Source: Candidatus Aenigmatarchaeota archaeon (GTDB lineage Archaea > Aenigmatarchaeota > Aenigmatarchaeia > GW2011-AR5). From it: a DNA stretch of 11,016 nt. This document shows positions 1-4,373 of the stretch, one piece after another. Made by a program: the position numbers and the translations under genes. The stretch spans positions 1 to 11,016 of the forward strand of contig JACQNX010000051.1 in assembly GCA_016202875.1 (NCBI GenBank), in the 5' to 3' direction. Each line of letters opens with the position of its first letter. Within the stretch, counting starts at the first letter, position 1. Below the pieces are notes generated by a model, which was given only the letters and a program-made list of their open reading frames with translations, made no database searches and was not told where the DNA came from.

Positions 1-95
1 ATCTGAAAATACAGGGGCGTTTCACAGAGAATGATATTGAAAAAATAAGAAACCAAGCTACAGAAAATATGAAATTTATTACAAAATCTGAGTAA
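1..95 (+). CDS. C-terminal end of an unknown protein (5' end outside window)
   Basis: An open frame read from base 3 runs to a TAA at 93-95 and gives 30 residues, beginning LKIQGRFTENDIEKIRNQAT and ending in KSE. The other two forward frames hit stops within the first 33 bases. The tail is charged and probably helical (NDIEKIRNQATENMKF), like many soluble proteins. No family can be named from so little. A T-rich tract at 141-159 could end its transcript. It may be a real gene end, because a T-rich terminator-like run follows soon after, but a chance 30-codon frame is not excluded. Confidence 0.5.
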   Translation, partial: LKIQGRFTENDIEKIRNQATENMKFITKSE

Positions 96-401
96 ATTAA
101 CAATCAAAAAAACAATCAAAAGAAAAAGTTATTCACGTTATTTCTTCTTTCTTTTTTTTGCCATTTTGCACACTCTCCGTTTTTAATTATGTAACTAATT
201 GTTCTTTCTTGTTTATATAATTTGCGGAGATGTTGAGCCATGTTTCTAACTATAGTTAAGGACATAACAGTTTAGAGAGATCATGTCCGGATTCTCCAGA
301 GATCCTGAAAATGGATGACTTCTTTTCAGCAATGGAGTCTAAAAAGTTCTGTCATATACTATACATTTCTGGATTCTTTTCTGTTTTTCAAGAGAACAAA
401 A
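96..401. other. AT-rich intergenic region without a convincing gene
   Basis: These 306 bases hold no long reading frame and no tRNA or rRNA signature that I can see. They contain an A-rich stretch (100-126, T-rich on the - strand), a T-rich stretch (141-159), a TATA-like run (212-219) and a perfect 12-base palindrome TAACTATAGTTA (247-258). On the - strand a 41-codon frame (241 down to 116) begins MAQHLRKLYKQERT. It is lysine-rich, as AT-rich noncoding sequence often reads, and its start lies too close to the only TATA-like element. I do not call it a gene. The region most likely holds transcript ends of the flanking genes and possibly an unrecognised small RNA. Confidence 0.5.
141..159 (+). 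terminator. T-rich run, possible terminator of the first gene
   Basis: The stretch tttcttctttctttttttt begins 45 bases after the stop codon of the partial gene at the left edge. Archaeal RNA polymerase commonly terminates at oligo-T tracts without needing a stem-loop, and no stem is seen here. The assignment is by position and composition only. Confidence 0.45.
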
Positions 402-806
402 TTACGGGCATGTGGTCTCGTCTGCATTTCCAGGCGCCGTCACCCTTATTCTGGCAGGCCCGGCGCATGCAGCGCCGCTGAATGTGCAGCTCCCTACAGC
501 TCCTGGTGCAATTGATGTTATGGCGCCAGCCCATGTGCACGCCCTCAAGCCGCCGTCCACATAAACAGATATCTCTGCTGTAAGAACAGTTGCAGTTCCG
601 ATGTTTCTGACTGCAACCACTGTCGTAGTTCTTGAATCAATGCTAACCTTTTTTGCGCTTGCCCCCAGTGTAGTGTTCAACTGGCTCTCTATGTTTGTTC
701 CTGCTGTGGTTGACACCCGCGAGAACCAGACAAAGGCAAAACCTACCATTGCAATTGTTATCAGGAGGAGTAAAATTATCGCTATAACCGGTGTTATGCC
801 CTTCAT
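402..806 (-). CDS. Type IV pilin-like protein A (class III signal peptide)
   Basis: This 134-residue protein has the archaeal type IV pilin plan: a short basic start MKG, then ITPVIAIILLLLITIAMVGF, a long hydrophobic helix (residues 4-28). Family knowledge predicts cleavage after Gly3 by a FlaK/PibD-type prepilin peptidase, with the helix then packing into the filament core. The remainder is a small secreted beta-rich domain with four cysteines (C90, C107, C114, C133), suggesting two disulfides, and one N-glycosylation sequon (N44). The first 47 residues match the upstream paralogue (876-1277) except at position 19; the distal half diverges except for the cysteine pattern and the RVTAPG segment. 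The start is supported by AGTGATA (- strand, 817-811) four bases before ATG, whose GTGAT can pair with the archaeal 16S end. It has its own TATA box. It could equally be a minor pilin or an adhesion pilin; archaellin is less likely given the short domain. Confidence 0.9.
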   Translation of the reverse strand: MKGITPVIAIILLLLITIAMVGFAFVWFSRVSTTAGTNIESQLNTTLGASAKKVSIDSRTTTVVAVRNIGTATVLTAEISVYVDGGLRACTWAGAITSIAPGAVGSCTFSGAACAGPARIRVTAPGNADETTCP

Positions 807-810
807 TAAG

Positions 811-817
811 TATCACT
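811..817 (-). promoter_or_regulatory. Ribosome binding site of pilin A
   Basis: AGTGATA on the - strand lies four bases before the ATG at 806. The identical heptamer lies at the same distance before pilin B, which fixes both starts. GTGAT is complementary to AUCAC at the 3' end of archaeal 16S rRNA. Confidence 0.6.
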
Positions 818-842
818 CTTTATTCTACTTGATTAAATCCAA

Positions 843-857
843 TATATATAGTTAACT
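843..857 (-). promoter_or_regulatory. Promoter of pilin A with shared surface-gene element
   Basis: Read on the - strand this is AGTTAACTATATATA, a TATA box preceded by AGTTAAC. It ends 36 bases before the pilin A start, so transcription would begin roughly 15 bases ahead of the ATG. The AGTTWWCTATATA pattern recurs before pilin B and before the secreted protein gene. The bases around it, ATAGTTAACTAT (848-859), form a perfect 12-base palindrome overlapping the TATA box, a possible operator. Confidence 0.65.
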
Positions 858-859
858 AT

Positions 860-875
860 GGGGAAGAAAAATAAA
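860..875 (-). terminator. T-rich run after pilin B
   Basis: Directly after the TGA of pilin B the - strand reads TTTATTTTTCTTCCCC. An oligo-T-rich tract here fits factor-independent archaeal termination. It would separate the pilin B transcript from pilin A, whose TATA box starts just beyond it. Some read-through is likely. Confidence 0.45.
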
Positions 876-1277
876 TCAGCACGTGTTTTCATCCGATCCG
901 CCAGGTGCTGTGACTCTGATAAGTGTGCCGCCTGTACACGAGCCAGCAGACCAGTCGCAAGAAGCCACACTGCCAGGCGCTATGGAACCGAATGTCCAAG
1001 TGCATGTCTGCAATGCGCCGCCACTGTAAACAGCTATTTCACTTGTTAGTATAGTGGCGCTTCCTGTATTCCTCACAGTAACGTTAGAAGTCGCAGCACT
1101 AATTGCATCAATGCCAACTTTTTTCCCGCTTGCTGTTAGTGTTGTATTCAGCTGGCTCTCTATGTTTGTTCCTGCTGTGGTTGACACTCGCGAGAACCAG
1201 ACGAATGCAAACCCAACCATGGAAATAGTTATGAGTAATAAAAGAATAATTGCTATAACAGGTGTTATGCCCTTCAT
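876..1277 (-). CDS. Type IV pilin-like protein B (paralogue of A)
   Basis: This 133-residue protein has the class III signal peptide MKG followed by a hydrophobic helix (residues 4-28, ITPVIAIILLLLITISMVGF), with predicted prepilin-peptidase cleavage after Gly3. The exposed domain keeps the four cysteines of pilin A in nearly the same places (C92, C107, C114, C133) and has sequons at N44 and N65. It lies upstream of pilin A on the same strand with 69 bases between. A full promoter and a T-rich tract separate them, so they are tandem duplicates rather than a strict operon. The start is supported by AGTGATA (1288-1282, - strand) four bases before ATG. The near-identical N-terminal halves would let both subunits share one filament core while showing different surfaces; that is an inference. 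No assembly ATPase or membrane platform gene is in the window. Confidence 0.9.
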   Translation of the reverse strand: MKGITPVIAIILLLLITISMVGFAFVWFSRVSTTAGTNIESQLNTTLTASGKKVGIDAISAATSNVTVRNTGSATILTSEIAVYSGGALQTCTWTFGSIAPGSVASCDWSAGSCTGGTLIRVTAPGGSDENTC

Positions 1278-1281
1278 GCTC

Positions 1282-1288
1282 TATCACT
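1282..1288 (-). promoter_or_regulatory. Ribosome binding site of pilin B
   Basis: AGTGATA on the - strand lies four bases before the ATG at 1277, the same sequence and spacing as at pilin A. It can pair with the AUCAC end of archaeal 16S rRNA. Confidence 0.6.
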
Positions 1289-1310
1289 ATTTGTACTTTG
1301 CTGAATGCTG

Positions 1311-1327
1311 TATATATAGATAACTGC
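1311..1327 (-). promoter_or_regulatory. Promoter of pilin B with shared surface-gene element
   Basis: The - strand reads GCAGTTATCTATATATA, a TATA box preceded by GCAGTTATC. It ends 33 bases before the pilin B start, giving a predicted leader of about 10-15 bases. A second copy of GCAGTTATCTATAT lies on the + strand at 1350-1363, facing the other way. Confidence 0.7.
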
Positions 1328-1363
1328 ATAGTTTATGTGACTATTAGTAGCAGTTATCTATAT
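1314..1363. repeat. Perfect 14-base inverted repeat containing opposed TATA elements
   Basis: ATATAGATAACTGC (1314-1327) and GCAGTTATCTATAT (1350-1363) are exact reverse complements separated by 22 bases. The left arm is the upstream part of the pilin B promoter. The right arm carries the same element pointing toward the secreted-protein gene, though it lacks the final A of the TATATA run. This is either a pair of binding sites for a dimeric regulator or a divergent promoter pair. Confidence 0.75.
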
Positions 1364-1365
1364 GC

Positions 1366-1403
1366 AAACTGCGTTATTTTATGTACCCTAAGTAACGCAG
1401 TTT
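1366..1403. repeat. Second inverted repeat / possible RNA hairpin
   Basis: AAACTGCGTTA (1366-1376) and TAACGCAGTTT (1393-1403) are exact reverse complements. With one G-U pair and two further A-T pairs the stem would reach 14 pairs (1366-1379 with 1390-1403) around a 10-base loop TATGTACCCT. It lacks a T-run on the + side, so it is not a typical intrinsic terminator. Its right arm flows straight into TATATA at 1406-1411, which suggests a DNA operator rather than an RNA structure, but both remain possible. Confidence 0.7.
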
Positions 1404-1411
1404 ACTATATA
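1397..1411 (+). promoter_or_regulatory. Candidate promoter of the secreted LTD protein gene
   Basis: GCAGTTTACTATATA begins one base earlier with a C and contains AGTTTACTATATA (1399-1411), an exact match to the AGTTWWCTATATA pattern of both pilin promoters. It points toward the gene starting at 1523. A start of transcription about 25 bases downstream would leave a leader of roughly 90 bases. That leader would include the palindrome TGTCATGACA (1423-1432). The 1350-1363 copy could be an alternative promoter. Confidence 0.5.
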
Positions 1412-1522
1412 CTTTGTTGTACTGTCATGACATGAGTAGACGCATTAAGTATTACTGCTGTAAAAATCCAGTTTCTGCTGGCGTCATTGCAATTTTTATG
1501 CATTAAGAATGTAGGTTACAGT

Positions 1523-3670
1523 ATGCAACCATGGCTTGCAGCCTTGTTATTATTGTTCTTCAGTGCCCCTGCTTATGCATCTCTACTTATCACAGAAATC
1601 ATGTACGATCCTCCTGTGAACGAGAGCTATGACGAATGGATAGAAATCTATAATCCGACTAACAGCACGATTTCTCTAGAAAACTGGACCCTCTGCAATG
1701 TCTCCTTATTGAAAGGCCTCGTAAACCAGACAGACGGCAAAATTTACAGCAACACGACATTTGACTTGTCTTCAGGAAGCTTTGCTGTGATTACAGACGG
1801 CGGGACAGGAACACTTGCATACACGCACTATGACATTTCTGGCCTCGCTCTTCACACGGCCGCAAGCACGCTCTGTGGCGGCCTGACAAACAATAATGGA
1901 ACATTATATCTTTCTAACGTAACCCACACCGCCTCTATTTACTACAACTCATCCCTTGGCGGCGCAAACAACAACAGAACCCTTTGCGCTTATCCGGAGT
2001 CTAATTCAACCTTACAAGAGTGTCCACCTACTCCAGGCTCGCAAAACAAAAAGCTGCCAAAATTTATAGTTAATTTTTCAACAACCTTCCTGGAAAATAT
2101 AAATTATTCTCTATTTAATCTAAGTGCTGATTCCTGTGAAAATGTAGAGGCGGTATTTCAGTACAATTTGACAAATGCAACGTACAGCAAATCAGAAAAC
2201 TTTGCCCAGAATATCTCCTGCTCAATAATGTTAGCGTCTTTTTACCCGCTGTCAGCAGGCAGCCTGACATTATGCTGGAACTTGACAACTGCATATGAAA
2301 ACCAGTCCAGCTGCTCCCAGATATCTATCCTTTCCTCGCTGCCGCAGTGTTCTGTTTCTGCGCGCATCCTGACGCCAATTTTTGCCAACGCGTCACAGTC
2401 GTTCCAGTATTTTATCGAGCTGAACGACACAAAATGCGAGAACAAGGACCATAACGTGACTATCCAGTACTGGATTGAAGATCTCTTTGGCATTATAGTA
2501 AAGGAAAAGATCAACACTACTCAAGAGATCAAATGCTATAAATCCGTGTCGCGCGACTGGACACCTCCTGATCTGAACGGTAGCCAGGCATACATAATCC
2601 GTACAAAAGTCGTCAATGTGACATGCAACAACATGACAGAAATAGAAACCACCGCATCGCTGGCAGTAAAAGGCGCAGCCCAGGGCAGCGGATCATCCAT
2701 ATCAATAGTCAATCATGAAAACAGCACAAAATTCGGAGATGTTGTTCTTGTAGAATTGGGCATCTACAGGGGTAACACAACCAAATACGCAATAGACCTA
2801 TGGACAGAAAAGGAGGGCAGGAAATCCAGCAGCGTGACAACAGTGCATGCCGATGAGAAGTACAAAACATACAAGCTAAAAGTCCCAGTCCAGATAAAGC
2901 AGAATTGCGACAGCTCCATCAAAAGCGGATCGCACACGATCGTTGTTTCGGGTTTGGACATAACTGTGTCATCTTCTCTCACCGTCGAAGGAACAACATG
3001 CCCCTCACAGCCGTCCGGGGGTGCATCTTCCTCAAGTTCATCGGCTACTGCGATTAGTTCTACGTCCCAGCAGAAAGAAAACATCATCAGTATTGACGTG
3101 CTTTCTTACAATGAAACAGCAACCGCTGGAGCTGATGTAAAAACAACGGCCATAATAAAGAATCTTTTTGATGTGAGGAAAAACATTTCTGTTTATTCCT
3201 ACGTGTTCAGAGGCTCTTCCCTGGCCAGCGAAGGCGGATGGGTACCAAATGCTGTGGCAATAAGCCTTAATGCGTCAAAAAATATGACGCTAACCCTGCA
3301 AAATAAAATAAAAGAAGATATCAGTGAAGGTGTCTATTATCTGAGAATAAGGGCCAAATCAAACAAAACATACGACAAGACGGTGGAAATTATAATCAGC
3401 AGGTCATTATTAAATGGAACTGTAGCTGTACCGACAGGTGCAATAGATCTCACAGCACAAAACACATCTCTTACCGTCCCGCAAAATGTGTCAGAAAATA
3501 CGACACTAAATCAAACAGATAATAAAACAGCGGCACAAACTAAAAAAGAATCGCCGATACAAACTACTGGAATGTTAACAAACCTCCCATCAGCTATTGG
3601 TAACTACGTGATAAATTTCCATATCCTGTCACTGCTGGAAAATATCATGTCAAGATTAAAACTTTTCTAG
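1523..3670 (+). CDS. Secreted lamin-tail-domain (LTD) surface glycoprotein candidate
   Basis: From the ATG at 1523 this is 715 residues with a Sec-type signal peptide (hydrophobic residues 5-13, cut likely after AYA at 17-19). The frame is open to an ATG at 1487, but the later start puts the hydrophobic segment at the N-terminus and has AGGT nine bases ahepstream at 1513-1516, so I prefer it. Residues 20-175 fit a lamin-tail domain: it opens LLITEIMYDPP, has DEWIEIYNPTN and LENWTLCN, and closes with PTPGSQN. The rest is beta-rich with scattered cysteines, a serine-rich linker (496-516, SGGASSSSSS) and a further beta domain (520-625). About 39 N-x-S/T sequons are present, indicating heavy N-glycosylation. 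The C-terminus (695-715) is amphipathic, not a clear membrane anchor, and there is no PGF-CTERM signal. LTD domains occur in secreted nucleases and surface proteins. No nuclease motif was seen, so a structural or adhesive surface role is inferred. Retention at the surface would need another mechanism. Confidence 0.8.
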   Translation: MQPWLAALLLLFFSAPAYASLLITEIMYDPPVNESYDEWIEIYNPTNSTISLENWTLCNVSLLKGLVNQTDGKIYSNTTFDLSSGSFAVITDGGTGTLAYTHYDISGLALHTAASTLCGGLTNNNGTLYLSNVTHTASIYYNSSLGGANNNRTLCAYPESNSTLQECPPTPGSQNKKLPKFIVNFSTTFLENINYSLFNLSADSCENVEAVFQYNLTNATYSKSENFAQNISCSIMLASFYPLSAGSLTLCWNLTTAYENQSSCSQISILSSLPQCSVSARILTPIFANASQSFQYFIELNDTKCENKDHNVTIQYWIEDLFGIIVKEKINTTQEIKCYKSVSRDWTPPDLNGSQAYIIRTKVVNVTCNNMTEIETTASLAVKGAAQGSGSSISIVNHENSTKFGDVVLVELGIYRGNTTKYAIDLWTEKEGRKSSSVTTVHADEKYKTYKLKVPVQIKQNCDSSIKSGSHTIVVSGLDITVSSSLTVEGTTCPSQPSGGASSSSSSATAISSTSQQKENIISIDVLSYNETATAGADVKTTAIIKNLFDVRKNISVYSYVFRGSSLASEGGWVPNAVAISLNASKNMTLTLQNKIKEDISEGVYYLRIRAKSNKTYDKTVEIIISRSLLNGTVAVPTGAIDLTAQNTSLTVPQNVSENTTLNQTDNKTAAQTKKESPIQTTGMLTNLPSAIGNYVINFHILSLLENIMSRLKLF

Positions 3671-3682
3671 TTAGCAATAATC

Positions 3683-4369
3683 ATGTTCATTGCAGATAAG
3701 CCTGTTATGAAGCTCGGCAACATGCTTGTAATAGCAGATATGCACATCGGAATAACAAAAGACATACGCGAGAAAGGCATACTTTTGCCAAGCCAGATAA
3801 AAACCATGGCTGCGAAGCTGAACAGCCTTAAAAAACAGACAAGAGCGAAGCAGCTTATCTTGCTGGGCGATGTGAAGCATCACATACCAAATATCAGCTG
3901 GCAGGAAGAAAAAGAAATTCCGGAATTCTTCTCCCTCTTGAATTTTAAAAAAATTATACTTGTGAAGGGAAATCACGATGGCAGAATTGAGAGGCTTGTC
4001 CCTCCATACGTGAAAGTGAAAAAGTCTTACACGTATAGAAGCTATGCATTCACGCACGGCCACAGAAAAATAAAAACTACAAAAAATGTCATTGTCACAG
4101 GTCATAACCAGCCCCATGTCAAGTTCAGGGACGAGATGGGTGCCACTTATCTAGAACCTGTCTGGGTCAAAGGACCATTAAAGGGCCACTACAAAGAGAA
4201 AAATCTGATAATGGTGCCCGCATTTAATGAACTTGCAGGCGCCACGATAGTCAACAGAGATGTCCTCCTAGGTCCTATAGCAAAGTGCCTGGACAAAAAG
4301 CAAGCGCATTGTTATCTGCTTGATGGTACTGATCTTGGCACTATAAATGATCTGAAGATAGAGGACTGA
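3683..4369 (+). CDS. COG1407-type metallophosphoesterase (ICC/SbcD-related)
   Basis: This is a 228-residue calcineurin-like phosphoesterase of the archaeal SbcD-related type. The metal-site motifs appear in order: D19-x-H21 (VIADMHIG), G62-D63 (LLGDVKHH), G96-N97-H98-D99, H125-G-H127, and G140-H141 followed by P144-H145. Family members are Mn-dependent phosphodiesterases or nucleases; the substrate here is not visible from sequence. The next gene, four bases downstream, is an Lhr-family helicase. This pairing is known from bacterial Lhr-Core/MPE clusters and from archaea, supporting a joint role in nucleic-acid repair or processing. It starts 12 bases after the LTD gene stop. No Shine-Dalgarno is seen, but ATTAAAA at 3655-3661 lies about 25 bases before the ATG, so a leaderless transcript starting here is possible and the LTD gene need not be in the same operon. 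Confidence 0.87.
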   Translation: MFIADKPVMKLGNMLVIADMHIGITKDIREKGILLPSQIKTMAAKLNSLKKQTRAKQLILLGDVKHHIPNISWQEEKEIPEFFSLLNFKKIILVKGNHDGRIERLVPPYVKVKKSYTYRSYAFTHGHRKIKTTKNVIVTGHNQPHVKFRDEMGATYLEPVWVKGPLKGHYKEKNLIMVPAFNELAGATIVNRDVLLGPIAKCLDKKQAHCYLLDGTDLGTINDLKIED

Positions 4370-4373
4370 TATC

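Noticed and set aside
145..171. A tiny - strand frame MAKKRKKK preceded by GGAGAG
   Set aside because: Eight codons made mostly of an A-rich run. It resembles no known short archaeal protein, such as ribosomal L41e.
116..241. A 41-codon - strand frame starting MAQHLRKLYKQERT
   Set aside because: It is lysine/asparagine-rich as expected of AT-rich noncoding DNA, has no recognisable ribosome site, and its only TATA-like element lies less than 20 bases from the start. No family similarity was recognised.
601..1323. Forward-strand frames at 601-855, 858-1049 and 1054-1323
   Set aside because: They are antisense shadows of the two pilin genes; their similarity to each other merely mirrors the pilin duplication.
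1366..1403. The inverted repeat as an intrinsic terminator or transposon end
   Set aside because: No T-run follows on either side at the right place, there is no transposase or target duplication, and no gene ends beside it in either direction.
1487..1522. Earlier start for the secreted LTD protein
   Set aside because: It would add 12 residues ahead of a good signal peptide; the ATG at 1523 gives a standard signal sequence and has AGGT upstream.
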